Assembly (NCBI GenBank): GCA_963849635.1
Contig: CAWKIA010000030.1
Location: 186,001 to 250,000 of the forward strand
Reading direction: 5' to 3'
Length of the DNA stretch: 64,000 bases
Origin: CAVRUD01 sp963849635
GTDB lineage: Bacteria > Chloroflexota > Chloroflexia > Thermomicrobiales > UBA6265
The notes under the pieces were generated by a model. It had not been told where the DNA came from, searched no databases, and was given only the letters and a program-made list of their open reading frames with translations. Each line of letters begins with the position of its first letter. Positions within the stretch are counted from its first letter, which is position 1. Of the stretch, positions 9,476 through 18,468 are shown piece after piece. Made by a program: the position numbers and the translations under genes.

Positions 9476-10461
9476 TCAAACAATCCGCCGAGTCACCCAC
9501 CAGACGGTGACAGCGAGCAGGGCGGCGGCAAGGCCGAGGAAGAGGGCGGTCTCGATGCCCTGGAAGAGCCAGAAGCGGCTGGCGGGGTGATAGACGACCG
9601 AGTTCACGATGCCGCGCTCGGCGAGGCAAGAGTCGATTGCACCGCCAACCCTGTTCCCCGTCTCAGTCACGCAGTCGCGGAACGCCGAATTGCCGCCTGA
9701 GATGACATTGCCCGCGGTGTCGGCATAGCTGTCGCGGATGATCCAATCCTTGCTTGCGATTAGTTGGGAGTCAATCGCCGCCGGGACAGGGTCGCCGGGG
9801 CTCCAGCTGACCGTCTTTGGATCGAGGTAGTTCGGTCGGAGGACACCCGCGACGAAGGCGCGGATCCCTAGGAAGCCGGCAAGGCCGATCCCCAGCGCCG
9901 GAACGGCGCGCCGCAGGATGGTGCCGGCGGTCAGGCAAAGGGCGAAGGCGAAGATGGTGTAGGCGATGGGCACGATGCCTTCGAAGTCGAAGGCGCCGCC
10001 GTCAAACCGCCCGTGGATGGCATCAAGGGGACTGCGCCACCAAGTCCAGAGCGCGGTGATTGCAACAGAGACGACAACCGAGACCGCCAGCCCGATGCCG
10101 ATCTTCGTCGCCAGCCAACGGCGGCGAGTGATGCCCTGGGTCCAGGCGAGGCGGTAGGTGCCCTGCTCGAAATCGAGGACGGTCGGCGCGGCGAGCAGCA
10201 GACCGATCAGGAAGGGCAGGCACAAGGGCGGTACGATCTTGATGCCCTCGAAATTATTGAACTTCTGCATGAAGTCGCTGACGGCGATCCGGCAGGCCTG
10301 GTCGCGGAGTCTGGGCGGCGACGCAGGCCGCCAGACCCTCGTCGTCGTAGGCGGCGGACATCTCCAGACCGGTCCAGACCAGCCAGGTGGTAATGAGGGC
10401 GAGGGCGACGCCGCCGATCGAGCCACTCCAGTCGCGATTGGCGCCAGGTGAGCCAGATCAT
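9476..10461 (-). CDS. ABC-2-type transporter permease with two N-terminal frameshifts
   Basis: The C-terminal 250 residues are intact (LCLPFLIGLLLAAPTVLDFE, GTYRLAWTQGITRRRWLATK, later spans to VTVWWVTRRIV). This is the permease typical of GntR/ATPase/permease operons. The proper start is the ATG at 10461 (MIWLTWRQSRLEW), four bases inside the ATPase 3' end. Its frame is lost after 13 codons (about 10420). The next frame carries the first span (GGVALALITTWLVWTGLEM) and is itself lost near 10340. Two indels within about 120 bp mean either a dead permease or assembly errors. If intact, the protein would have about 325 residues and six spans. Confidence 0.75.
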
Positions 10462-11357
10462 GCCAGTGCCTCCATGCGGGATTCGGTGCGGGGATCAGTC
10501 AGGAGCACGGGAGCGGCGGCTGCGGGGCGGCCGAGATAGCCGAGCACGATCTCCTCGAGATCGACGTCGTTGACCTGCCAGGAGGCGTCGAAGAGGTGGC
10601 CGTTGGTGCGGACGAGGAGCGAGGTCTGGCGCTCGGTATCGTGGGCGTGGACGACGTTATGGACCCGTTCGACCGCGGCGGGGTCGCTGCGCGGCCCGGT
10701 CAGCAGTTTGTGTGAGGCGACGATGCGGTCGATCCCACCGGCGATCTGGACCATGCCGCCGGACAGGATCACGAGGAAGTCGCAGACGCGCTCCAGGTCG
10801 GCCAGGATGTGGGAGGAGAGGAGGATGGAGATGCCGTCCTCGGCGGCGGCATCCATCAGGGTCTGGAGGAACTCGCGGCGGGCGAGGGGATCGAGCGAGG
10901 CCAGGGGCTCGTCGAGCACGACCAGCTCCGGCCGCTTGGCGAGGGCGAGGACGAGGGCGACTTGGGCCTGCTGGCCACCGGAGAGCTTGCCGGTCGGTTT
11001 GTCCAGCGGAATGTGCAGCCGGTTCAGGCGCTGCCGGGCGAGGTCGTCGTCCCAGCGGAGGTTGAGCTTGCGGCCCATGGTCAGCATGTCGGCGACGCTG
11101 AAGCGGCGGTAGAGGGGATGATCCTGGGCGACGTAGCCGATCTTCGCCAGCGATGCGGGTGTGCCCGGGCGGGGCGCATCGTCGAAGACGCGGATGCTGC
11201 CGGCGGTCGGAGCGGTGAGGCCGACGGCGAGCTGGATCAGGGTCGTCTTGCCGGCGCCGTTGGGGCCGACGAGGGCGGCGATCGATCCGGCTGGGAGACC
11301 GAGGGTGCAGTCGCGCAGGGCCCACTGTTTGCCGTAGCGCTTACCGAGGTCGGTCAT
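10458..11357 (-). CDS. ABC transporter ATP-binding protein (YtrB-like)
   Basis: A 299-residue nucleotide-binding subunit. Walker A is GPNGAGKTT, the Q-loop lies in VAQDHPLYRRF, the signature is KLSGGQQAQ, Walker B is LVVLDEPLASLD and the H-loop is LLSSHILADLE. Similarity already begins at HLAIQMTDLGKRYG. That segment lies upstream of the ATG and is in frame with it, but is cut off by TGA. An ATG overlapping the GntR stop (ATGA) is one base out of frame. So the original start was probably that coupled ATG, with a base inserted near 11370. It pairs with the permease downstream. Confidence 0.9.
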   Translation of the reverse strand: MTDLGKRYGKQWALRDCTLGLPAGSIAALVGPNGAGKTTLIQLAVGLTAPTAGSIRVFDDAPRPGTPASLAKIGYVAQDHPLYRRFSVADMLTMGRKLNLRWDDDLARQRLNRLHIPLDKPTGKLSGGQQAQVALVLALAKRPELVVLDEPLASLDPLARREFLQTLMDAAAEDGISILLSSHILADLERVCDFLVILSGGMVQIAGGIDRIVASHKLLTGPRSDPAAVERVHNVVHAHDTERQTSLLVRTNGHLFDASWQVNDVDLEEIVLGYLGRPAAAAPVLLTDPRTESRMEALA

Positions 11358-11378
11358 CTGGATGGCGAGATGCGGCGG

Positions 11379-11777
11379 TCATGCGACGTTCTCCCGAGGT
11401 GATTCACGAAGGGTGGCGGTGACGAGGGCGAAGACGCTCTCGTCGTCGAGGCCGGCGGCGGCGGCGCGCTGTAGCCAGCGGCGGAGATCGAGGCGGAGGG
11501 AGGCGAGGTCGCCGGCCGATGGGCCGGGGAGCCCCTGGAGGACGAAGGTGCCGAGGCCGGGACGGCCGCCGACGAGTCCTTCGAGCTCGAGTTCGCGGTA
11601 GGCCTTGGCGACGGTATTGGGGTTGATGGCGAGGCTGGCGACGACGTCGCGCACGGTGGGAAGTTGGTCGCCGGGACGCAGGAGGCCGACGCGAAGGGCG
11701 TGCTTGACCTGCTGCACGAACTGGAAGTAGGGCGGGACGCCGGAGCGGCTGTCGAGGTGGAATTCGATCATGAGCAC
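11379..11777 (-). CDS. GntR-family transcriptional regulator (YtrA subfamily)
   Basis: A 132-residue, short GntR protein: winged helix at residues 15-75 (PPYFQFVQQVKHALRVG, LPTVRDVVASLAINPNTVAKAY, GRPGLGTFV) plus a small C-terminal helical tail, as in the YtrA subfamily, which lacks a large effector domain. Such genes head operons with an ABC ATPase and permease, as here, and repress them. The ATG at 11771 (MIEFHL) is an alternative start. An AT-rich segment lies directly upstream. Confidence 0.9.
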   Translation of the reverse strand: MLMIEFHLDSRSGVPPYFQFVQQVKHALRVGLLRPGDQLPTVRDVVASLAINPNTVAKAYRELELEGLVGGRPGLGTFVLQGLPGPSAGDLASLRLDLRRWLQRAAAAGLDDESVFALVTATLRESPRENVA

Positions 11778-11782
11778 TCCTG

Positions 11783-11822
11783 AGCATTGACATATTTCAC
11801 TATTACACTAGTACAATGATAG
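11783..11822 (-). promoter_or_regulatory. AT-rich promoter/operator region of the GntR operon
   Basis: On the minus strand TTGTAC, 16 nt, then TATGTC. The interval contains ACTAGT and related short palindromes, and the whole stretch is far more AT-rich than its surroundings. YtrA-type regulators usually bind such a site to control themselves. The exact operator cannot be fixed by eye. Confidence 0.35.
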
Positions 11823-11912
11823 AGGCGGACGGGGACGCTGTCCACCTCGTCTGGTCCGTACTGACTCATCTGTCCAATTGGACCAGGAGCGATGCCACCC
11901 CGATACAACGTG

Positions 11913-12057
11913 TCATTCCGAGCTTGTCGAGGGATCCCGATGGAGGCGGCGTTCCGATGTCGGCGCCGAGTTCGAGAGGACGATGCCGTGTTCTCGGAAG
12001 CCGAGGCTTCGTCGTTCCTTGGTCTCCTTCGAGATCCCTCGGCAAGCTCGGGATTAC
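11913..12057. repeat. 145-bp palindromic element, family A, copy 1
   Basis: Ends are near-perfect inverted repeats: TCATTCCGAGCTTGTCGAGG on the left, complement of CCTCGGCAAGCTCGGGATTA on the right. The interior keeps a GAGAGGACGATGCCGTGTTC core also seen in other copies. No coding capacity, MITE/REP-like. It fills the gap between the GntR operon and the acylase gene. Confidence 0.8.
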
Positions 12058-12156
12058 AGGAGGGGACACAACACATTTGCGACAGCTTCGCGACCGGGCC
12101 GCGATCCGCGCCGTCTAGTTTGGCTCACGGCACTACTTGCTTGAAAGGAGTCTCCG

Positions 12157-14373
12157 ATGGTTCTGCCTCGATCCCTGACTTCACCCGCTCACGCCCGCGC
12201 CCTAACCCGCCGCACCCTATTGCGCTGCCTTGCTGCTGGAGGACTCACTACTCTTGGTACCGGTGCCGCCGTTCGGGGGGCGACCGCGGAAGCCGCACCC
12301 GCCACGCCCGAGGTGGCGGCGGCGGAGTCACCCTCCGCCGCCGCTGAGGTGCTGTGGGACACCTGGGGTGTCCCGCACATTTTTGCTGGCGATGCCCCCG
12401 GGCTCTTCTTCGGCTTCGGCTGGGCGCAGGCGCACGCCCACGGCGATCTGCTGCTGCGCCTCTACGCCGAGGCGCGCGGACGGAGTGCCGAGTACTACGG
12501 CCCTGACTCCCTCGCCATCGACCGGGTGGTACGGACGATGGGTCTCCACCGCCGGGGCGCGGCGTGGTACGACGCTCAGTCGCCGGACTTCCGCGCCAAC
12601 ATCGATGCCTTCGCGGCTGGGGTCAACGCTTACGCCGCCAAGCACCCCGAGCGGCTGGCGGAGCCGGGCGTGGCGGTGCTGCCGGTCACCGGTGACGACG
12701 TGTTGGCCCACGTGGCGCGGATATTCTTCCAGTTCATCGGTGGCGAGAGCGAGGTCCTCGACCTCCTGCTGGGCAACTCGGAGCGCGGCTCCAACGCCTG
12801 GGCGGTCGCGCCATCGCGCACGGCGGAGGGTCACGCGCTGCTGCTGGCCAACCCCCACCTCCCGTGGGGCGGGGAGCACACCTGGTTCGAGGCGCAGCTT
12901 TCGGCGCCTGGGGTCTACGATGCCTACGGGGCGACGCTCGTCGGCGTCCCTGTCCTTCCAATCGCGTTCAACGATTTCCTGGGCTGGACCCATACGGTCA
13001 ACACCCTCGATGGCGCCGATCTCTACCGCCTCTCCACCGACGGGGACGGATATCAGTTCGATGGCGCCACCCACACCTTCGATACCCGTACCGAGACGGT
13101 CCGGGTCCGGCAAGACGACGGCACCCTGGCCGAGGAGTCCTTAGAAGTGCGCCGCTCGGTCCACGGCCCGGTCGTAGAAACGCCGCGCGAGCTCCTTGCG
13201 ATCCGGATTACCGCCGTCGACGACTGGTCATCGGCCGCCGGCGGGCTGGAGCAATGGTGGGACATGGGCCGGGCGACGAACCTGGCGGAATTCGAGGCTG
13301 CGCTCCAACGCCTCCAGGTCCCCATCTTCACTGTGATCTACGCCGACCGCGATGGCCACGTCCTGAGCCTGTTCAACGGCCAGGTGCCGGTCCGGCCCGC
13401 CGGGGTGGAGGACTGGGAGGAACCTGTCCCGGGCGACACCTCGGCCACGCTCTGGACGGCGATCTATCCGTACGAGGCCCTGCCGCGGGTGGTCGATCCG
13501 CCCAGCGGCTGGGTGCAGAACTGCAACAGCGCACCCTGGTACACCACCTACCCGCTCCAGCTCGATCCGGATGCCTACCCACCCGACATGGCGTCGCGTG
13601 AGTTCTCCTTGCGGGAGATGCGGAGCATCCGCATGCTTGAAGAGCACCCGGCGATGTCGCTGGAGCAGATGGTCGAGCTGAAGCACTCGTCCCGGTTCGA
13701 GCTGGCAGACCGCATCCTCGACGACCTGATCGCCGCCGCGACTGACTCCGGCGACGAGACGGCCCAACGTGCCGCCGCCGTCCTCGCCGCCTGGGACCGC
13801 GAAGCCAACCCGGACAGCACCGGAGTCCTCCTCTTCGCACTCCTGGCGTCCATGCTCGGCGTCGAGAGATCCGCGGCCCTCTTCGCGACGCCGCCCGACC
13901 CGGCCGCTCCCCTGACAACACCCGCTGGACTGGCCGATCCCGCGGCAGCCGTCGGCGCGCTGATCGACGCGGCGAACGAGGTCGAGGCAACTTTCGGCCG
14001 GCTCGACGTGCCCTGGGGCGAGGTGGCACGGCTGCAAGGGGGCGCCATCGACGAGCCCGCGAATGGATTCTTGGGGAATCCGTTCGGGGTATTCCGCGTG
14101 CTGCAGGTCGACCTCGGCCGGATGCTCGACACCGGCGAGCCACAGCCCGTCGACGGCGGTGATTCGTACATCGCGGCCGTCGAGTTCGCCGACCCGGTGC
14201 GGGCGCAGGCGCTTGTGTCTTACGGCAATGCCAGCCAACCGGGCTCGCCCCACATCGGCGACCAGCTAGCGCTGGCGGCGAAAGGAGAACTGCGGCCGGT
14301 GTGGCGGACGCGCGCCGAGATCGAAGCCCACCTGGAGGCGCGCGAGGTGCTCGGGACGGCTGGGGACAACTGA
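12157..14373 (+). CDS. Penicillin acylase family protein (Ntn hydrolase), Tat-exported
   Basis: A 738-residue precursor of the penicillin/AHL acylase family, which cleaves amide bonds after autocatalytic maturation into alpha and beta chains. A twin-arginine signal is present (LTRRTLLRCLAAGG, ending near AEAAPA). The alpha-chain hallmark is DTWGVPHIFAGDAPGLFFGF. The beta-chain nucleophile is Ser212 in ERGSNAWAV, with ANPHLPWGGEHTWFEAQL next. The start has AAGGAG 8 nt upstream. Its position beside MerR regulators and a peptide-binding protein does not reveal the substrate. N-acyl homoserine lactones, beta-lactams and acyl-peptides are all possible. Confidence 0.92.
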   Translation: MVLPRSLTSPAHARALTRRTLLRCLAAGGLTTLGTGAAVRGATAEAAPATPEVAAAESPSAAAEVLWDTWGVPHIFAGDAPGLFFGFGWAQAHAHGDLLLRLYAEARGRSAEYYGPDSLAIDRVVRTMGLHRRGAAWYDAQSPDFRANIDAFAAGVNAYAAKHPERLAEPGVAVLPVTGDDVLAHVARIFFQFIGGESEVLDLLLGNSERGSNAWAVAPSRTAEGHALLLANPHLPWGGEHTWFEAQLSAPGVYDAYGATLVGVPVLPIAFNDFLGWTHTVNTLDGADLYRLSTDGDGYQFDGATHTFDTRTETVRVRQDDGTLAEESLEVRRSVHGPVVETPRELLAIRITAVDDWSSAAGGLEQWWDMGRATNLAEFEAALQRLQVPIFTVIYADRDGHVLSLFNGQVPVRPAGVEDWEEPVPGDTSATLWTAIYPYEALPRVVDPPSGWVQNCNSAPWYTTYPLQLDPDAYPPDMASREFSLREMRSIRMLEEHPAMSLEQMVELKHSSRFELADRILDDLIAAATDSGDETAQRAAAVLAAWDREANPDSTGVLLFALLASMLGVERSAALFATPPDPAAPLTTPAGLADPAAAVGALIDAANEVEATFGRLDVPWGEVARLQGGAIDEPANGFLGNPFGVFRVLQVDLGRMLDTGEPQPVDGGDSYIAAVEFADPVRAQALVSYGNASQPGSPHIGDQLALAAKGELRPVWRTRAEIEAHLEAREVLGTAGDN

Positions 14374-14415
14374 GTTACAGCGCTCGTCGAAATGGTTGGC
14401 CGCGTCGTCGGGTCG

Positions 14416-14436
14416 CCCGGGACTTTGAGTCCCGGG
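14416..14436. terminator. Hairpin after the acylase gene
   Basis: CCCGGGACT and AGTCCCGGG form a perfect 9-bp stem with a TTG loop about 45 nt after the stop. A second small palindrome (GTCCCACCGGGAC) follows. No U-run is present. Confidence 0.45.
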
Positions 14437-14514
14437 CTGACTCTCGGAAGTCCCACCGGGACTGAGTACGGAGTAGGTACGATGGCGGACAGACTTATCG
14501 CCTTCCCGCCACCG

Positions 14515-15309
14515 CTACCGCACCGGCCAGTTGATCTCCCAGCGCTGCGTCTCCGGCCCATCGACATCGGTGTGGTAGATCTCGCGGGGGGCGCCGTCCA
14601 GCTCGTGGCCCTGTTGCTTGGCCCAGACGGCGACCGCGTCGAACGCGGCCATGATGTCCGGCGTCTGGGTCTGGGGTCCTTCGACGACGGTGTAGGCCAC
14701 CGGGCAGGCGGGGAGTTCGCTCCCGGCCACGGCGGGCTCCACTGGCACGCAGACCTCGACCGGTCCGTCGGTGTCCTCGTTAAGTGGGCCGTGGAAGAGG
14801 GTGAACGGCGGGCCGGCCGGCTCGTGCTCCGAGGAGAGGCGCCGGATCGACTCGGAGATGTATCCCCCTAGTTCGCCCAGGGAGACGGTCGCGCTCCGGC
14901 TTACGAATGATAGAGCCGGAACCTCCTTCATCTTGACTTCGAAGACCGTGTCCGATGAGCAGGTGCTTTGCGCCATCTTGACCTCCGCTGGGGGAAACAG
15001 CCGGTACAGATAGTGGAGCACCCGTTCCCGCGCGGCCTGCTTCCGGGCTAACGACTGCTCGTGCGCCAGCAGCACTTCCGGGCTGGGATCCTCCAGGAAA
15101 TCCTGGATATCGGCCAGCGACATGTCCGTCATCCGGAGGAGACGGATCACGCGAGCACGCTCGACCTGACTCAGCCGATAGTAGCGATAGCCAGTTTCCG
15201 GATCGATCCGGGCAGGCGGGAGCAGTCCGCTATCGGCATACCGGCGGAGCGCCTTGGGCGAGAGCCACGTCAGCTTCGAAAACTGGCCGATGGGGACCAG
15301 ATGATCCAT
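14515..15309 (-). CDS. MerR-family regulator with GyrI-like effector domain (copy 1)
   Basis: About 264 residues. The MerR winged helix is at residues 1-75 (LVPIGQFSKLTWLSPKALRR, YADSGLLPPARIDPETGYRY, SQVERARVIRLLRMTDM), then a helical linker. The C-terminal half reads like a GyrI/SRPBCC small-molecule sensor (VCVPVEPAV, YTVVEGP, EIYHTDVDGPETQRWEINWPVR). It is a close paralogue of the regulator at 18469-19251. The ATG at 15309 lies 7 nt past the -10 box, so the message is probably leaderless. Longer in-frame starts (15321, 15351) fall in or before the promoter. Confidence 0.9.
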   Translation of the reverse strand: MDHLVPIGQFSKLTWLSPKALRRYADSGLLPPARIDPETGYRYYRLSQVERARVIRLLRMTDMSLADIQDFLEDPSPEVLLAHEQSLARKQAARERVLHYLYRLFPPAEVKMAQSTCSSDTVFEVKMKEVPALSFVSRSATVSLGELGGYISESIRRLSSEHEPAGPPFTLFHGPLNEDTDGPVEVCVPVEPAVAGSELPACPVAYTVVEGPQTQTPDIMAAFDAVAVWAKQQGHELDGAPREIYHTDVDGPETQRWEINWPVR

Positions 15310-15316
15310 GGTCTTT

Positions 15317-15347
15317 ACCATAGGGCTTCCCGTAGCGGGAGAGTCAA
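15317..15347 (-). promoter_or_regulatory. MerR-type promoter with 19-bp spacer and operator dyad
   Basis: On the minus strand TTGACT (15342-15347), a 19-nt spacer and TATGGT (15317-15322). The spacer carries the dyad CTCCCG-CTA-CGGGAAG. Over-long 19-bp spacers with a central dyad are the signature of promoters activated by MerR-family twist, so the gene is probably autoregulated. The same geometry recurs at 19259-19289. Confidence 0.75.
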
Positions 15348-15484
15348 GCACCCCGATGACGCTTTTCCTCCCGCTCTGTTGGTATTCACCCTATCAGAAA
15401 GACCTCTGCACGATGGTCGTCAGTCACGCTGACCGGCATTTAGTGTCTGGGGATAGCGCCGAAAAAATCGCCGCGAGGAGAGCC

Positions 15485-15785
15485 CCCTAACCCCCCAACC
15501 CCCTTCCCCCCGCTGCGGCAAGGGGAAGGGGGAGATCGACGCCCAGCCACCACCTCGTCATCCTGAGCTTGCGACGGATCTTGGCGAATTAGCGCCTCAG
15601 CAATCATCGGACGAGCTGAGGCGCCGTTGATCCCACGGTATGCCGCGGTGGACGGCATAGGCCGCGCGGCGGCCAAGATCCTTCTCCGCTCAGGACGTAG
15701 GTCGTGGGGTGGGGAGCCATTCCCCCCTCCGCCCCGCTGCGGCAGGAGGAAGGGGGTCGGGGCGTGGAGAGGGGGAGGGGGATGC
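15485..15785. repeat. Family B palindromic element with C/G-rich flanks (copy 1)
   Basis: The core at about 15558-15697 starts TCATCCTGAGCTTGCGACGG and ends with the degenerate complement (CCAAGATCCTTCTCCGCTCA). It is flanked by inverted C-rich and G-rich arms (CCCCGCTGCGGCAAGGGGAA left, CCCCGCTGCGGCAGGAGGAA right) that themselves fold. No gene is seen in this 300-bp stretch. Confidence 0.6.
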
Positions 15786-15845
15786 GCGAAGTGGGGCTCA
15801 CGCATACGGGTAGTGAACGGAGATGCACAGAGACACAACAGCAGG

Positions 15846-16220
15846 TTAGTAGCGGGTCACCTGGGCGGCGATGGCGAGCCAGCGGCCGTCTCGTCGTTGC
15901 CAGATGTCCGTGTAGCGGGAGGCGCCGTCAGTGCCGTCCGCGTACCTAAATGTCGTGCGGGCGTGGATGATCGCCAAGTCCCCGAAGAGGCGCACGTTGA
16001 CATCGTGCGCCTCCAGGCCGGAGATGGAAACGGGGTGGCTGGTGTGTTCCAGGAACGCGGCCCGGTCCAAGAGACTGCCGTCGGAGCTGCTGCACATGAA
16101 GTCCTCCGCCAGCATCTCGGCGAACCAGGCGACGTCGGATTCCTGGACCGACCGCACGTAGCCCAGGTTCAACTCGGTCAGAACGTCAAGATCGGTATCG
16201 ACGACGTTGGCGATCCCCAT
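15846..16220 (-). CDS. SnoaL/NTF2-like nuclear-transport-factor-fold protein
   Basis: 124 residues with the layout of DUF4440/SnoaL-like cone-fold proteins: LTELNLGYVRSVQESDVAWF, LAEDFMCSSSDGSLLDRAAF, EAHDVNVRLFGDLAIIHART, YTDIWQRRDGRWLAIAAQVT. These are small ligand-binding domains or cofactor-free isomerases. The function cannot be narrowed. The start at 16220 has GAGGAG 6 nt upstream. Four in-frame codons before an upstream ATG lack similarity. It stands alone between repeats. Confidence 0.85.
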   Translation of the reverse strand: MGIANVVDTDLDVLTELNLGYVRSVQESDVAWFAEMLAEDFMCSSSDGSLLDRAAFLEHTSHPVSISGLEAHDVNVRLFGDLAIIHARTTFRYADGTDGASRYTDIWQRRDGRWLAIAAQVTRY

Positions 16221-16257
16221 ACTTTTCTCCTCACCGTGTTGAACCTGAGCCAATTGA

Positions 16258-16372
16258 GGGGGACAGGGCTATCGCCCTGAGGGGGACAAGCCTGAAGGTT
16301 TGAGGGGGGCACGGCTGACGCCGTGTGGGGGACGGGGCTTGCGCCCCGTAGAGGACAGGCCTTCGGGCTGTG
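16258..16372 (+). repeat. Array of five 23-bp hairpin units
   Basis: Five units of exactly 23 bp (starts 16258, 16281, 16304, 16327, 16350). Each is a GGGGGA-like constant part plus a 6-bp stem with a 3-4 nt loop. Stems differ but stay paired: CAGGGC/GCCCTG, CAAGCC/GGTTTG, CACGGC/GCCGTG, CGGGGC/GCCCCG, CAGGCC/GGGCTG (one mismatch). It lies between two genes and is not translated. Confidence 0.85.
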
Positions 16373-16428
16373 GGGGCGAGAAGACGAGACGATCTCACCG
16401 TCCGTCTCCCCCTCTCCCCCTCACGGCG

Positions 16429-16491
16429 ATAGCCGTGTCCCCCACGAAGCGAATGCTTCGTCCCCCTCAGCCCGAAGGGCTGTCCCCCCTT
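16429..16491 (-). repeat. Inverted partner array of 23-bp hairpin units
   Basis: Three units in the opposite orientation: CACGGC/GCCGTG, ACGAAGC/GCTTCGT and CAGCCC/GGGCTG, each followed by CCCCC on the plus strand. It ends directly at the stop of the binding-protein gene. With the array at 16258 it makes a large inverted arrangement around about 55 bp. Confidence 0.8.
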
Positions 16492-18339
16492 TTACTCGAC
16501 GGTGTTCCAGTTCGTCGCGTTCCAGTAGTCCAGTTCCATGGAGCTGAGGGCCACGTTCTCGTTGCGCAGGCGGTTGGAGATGGCGTACTTGTCGGCGGCG
16601 CGGTTCACCTGCGGGATAATGGCGACGTCGTTTACCAGGATGTCATTCATCTGGATGATGATCTGGGCGGCCTGCTCGGCGTCGGCTGTCGCCCGCAGTT
16701 GGTCGTAGAGGGCGTCGTATTCGGCGTTGACGTAACGCTGCCGGTTCTGCGAGTTCCAGCCATTGGTGGACTGGGAGATGTTGACGCCGTCCGGCCCGGC
16801 GTACCACGCGGTCAGGAAGTCGGTTGGGACCGGCGAGCCGGGGCCGTTGGTGTACATGTTGAAGTCGACGTACATGTGGCCGATGTTCTGTTCGTTGCCC
16901 GGCGACCCGTCGAAGAAGATGCCGGAGTCCACCTGCTGGAGGGCAATCTCAAACCCGATCTCTTCCAGCGCCTGCTTCACGACCGCCTGGGTCTTCTGGC
17001 GAACCGGGTTGATCGAGGTCGAGTAGGTCAGCTTCAGCTCTACGTCGCCCTTCTTACGGATGTCCCCATCGAGCGTCCAGCCTGCCGCGTCCAGCGTCTC
17101 GCGGGCCTTATCCAGGTTGAACTCGAAGGAGGTATTGGGGGAGATGAACGCCGGCAAGCCATTGACCACGTTGGAGGTTGGTGGCTCGCCGTCGCCGTAG
17201 AACTGCGTCGAGATCGTCTCGCGGTCGACCGCCAGGGCCATCGCCTGGCGGACCGCCAGGTCGCCCAGGATCGGATGCGGGGTGTCCTTCTGGGAGCGCT
17301 GGCCATCTACCTCGGTGTTGGGGTCGGAGAAGTTGATGTTGATCCGCTCGAGCTGGGCACCGGCCACCGCCTGGAAGGTCCCCTTGCCGCCCGAGTTCTT
17401 CAACTCGTCCAGCACGGCAGGTTCAACCTGGAGGTTCCAGGCGAAATCCCAGTCGCCCGTCTGCAGGACGGCGCGGGCGGCGGAGGCGGCGTCGCCGCCA
17501 CCCTTGAGGTTGATGGACTGGAAGAAGGGCTTGTTCGGATCGCGGAAGTTCGGGTTCGCCTCGTAGATGACCTGATCGTTCGGCGCGAACGAGGTAACGA
17601 TGTACGGCCCGGTGCCGATCGGCGCCTGGTTGAAGGCCGCGGACGCCTCGGCGCCGCCCTCCAGAACGTGCTTCGGCAGGATGTAGCCGATCGAGGTGCC
17701 GGTGAACGGAGCGTACCAATTGAGATTGCCGGTCGCGTAGGCCACCTCGAAGGTGAGTTCATCGATGGCGGTGATGGTCTGAATTGGCTTCCAGAACTCG
17801 ATGTTGACGGAGACGTTCTCCGGTGTCGTCACCCACTGGTGGGTGAAGATCACATCGGCGGTTGTGAACGGGGTGCCGTCGCTCCACAGGACGCCAGACT
17901 TCAGGGTCGCGGTGAAGCCGGTGAGATCTTCCTTGAGGAGGCCGTTCTCGAATGAGGGGACCTCTTCGACCAGCCGCGGGATGACCGACCCGTCGGGCAG
18001 GTAGTTCATCAGCGGCTCGACGACCAGGCAGCCGGCCAGGGCGTCTTTGGTCCCGGTCGCGACGTGAGGGTTGAGCAGGGTCGGCGCCTGCCACTGAATG
18101 AGCTTCAGCTCGCCACCCTGACCGCGGGTGCGCCCTTCCATCCCGGCGTCGGGTGCGACGCCAGGAGCAGCCTGGAGCGCCGCCGCGCTTCGCGGGCGGG
18201 CGGTATTGGCGACGAACGCCGCCAGCGGCAGGCTCATGCCCAACGCACCTGTCCGCTCCAGGAACTGGCGGCGGGTGATCCCACCGGTCTTGAACTCCTC
18301 GAACAACCGGCCAAACCTGCGCTCGTTTTGCTCCGCCAT
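16492..18339 (-). CDS. Tat-exported ABC solute-binding protein, family 5
   Basis: 615 residues. A twin-arginine signal at residues 20-45 (ITRRQFLERTGALGMSLPLA) is followed by an SBP_bac_5 mature domain (GTGPYIVTSFAPNDQVIYEA, VRQAMALAVDRETISTQFYG, ETLDAAGWTLDGDI). The ATG at 18339 has GGAGG 10 nt upstream. The longer frame to 18426 lacks one. It probably binds peptides or similar solutes, yet no permease or ATPase is adjacent, so it is an orphan binding protein. Its 3' end abuts the hairpin array at 16429-16491. Confidence 0.92.
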   Translation of the reverse strand: MAEQNERRFGRLFEEFKTGGITRRQFLERTGALGMSLPLAAFVANTARPRSAAALQAAPGVAPDAGMEGRTRGQGGELKLIQWQAPTLLNPHVATGTKDALAGCLVVEPLMNYLPDGSVIPRLVEEVPSFENGLLKEDLTGFTATLKSGVLWSDGTPFTTADVIFTHQWVTTPENVSVNIEFWKPIQTITAIDELTFEVAYATGNLNWYAPFTGTSIGYILPKHVLEGGAEASAAFNQAPIGTGPYIVTSFAPNDQVIYEANPNFRDPNKPFFQSINLKGGGDAASAARAVLQTGDWDFAWNLQVEPAVLDELKNSGGKGTFQAVAGAQLERININFSDPNTEVDGQRSQKDTPHPILGDLAVRQAMALAVDRETISTQFYGDGEPPTSNVVNGLPAFISPNTSFEFNLDKARETLDAAGWTLDGDIRKKGDVELKLTYSTSINPVRQKTQAVVKQALEEIGFEIALQQVDSGIFFDGSPGNEQNIGHMYVDFNMYTNGPGSPVPTDFLTAWYAGPDGVNISQSTNGWNSQNRQRYVNAEYDALYDQLRATADAEQAAQIIIQMNDILVNDVAIIPQVNRAADKYAISNRLRNENVALSSMELDYWNATNWNTVE

Positions 18340-18468
18340 GATCACCAGACCTCCTAATGAACCATTCGCCGGACCCATCGCCCGGCACGCAGCAGCCAGC
18401 ACCGGCCCCAATGGCCGGCCTCTCAAACAATCGGCGGTTGATTCGTCTGTCGCGTCTCGACGAAGCCG

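Noticed and set aside
11913..12057. Insertion sequence
   Set aside because: The element has inverted ends but is only 145 bp and encodes no transposase, so it is at most a non-autonomous element.
14228..14253. Start of a 341-codon minus-strand frame across the acylase gene
   Set aside because: Shadow of the penicillin acylase, whose catalytic Ser and Tat signal are clear on the plus strand.
16258..16372. Possible CRISPR array
   Set aside because: The period of 23 bp is too short, the variable parts are self-complementary stems and not unrelated spacers, and no cas gene is nearby.
16300..17955. 551-codon open frame on the plus strand
   Set aside because: Antisense to the Tat-exported binding protein and begins inside the hairpin array. 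It has no recognisable domain.
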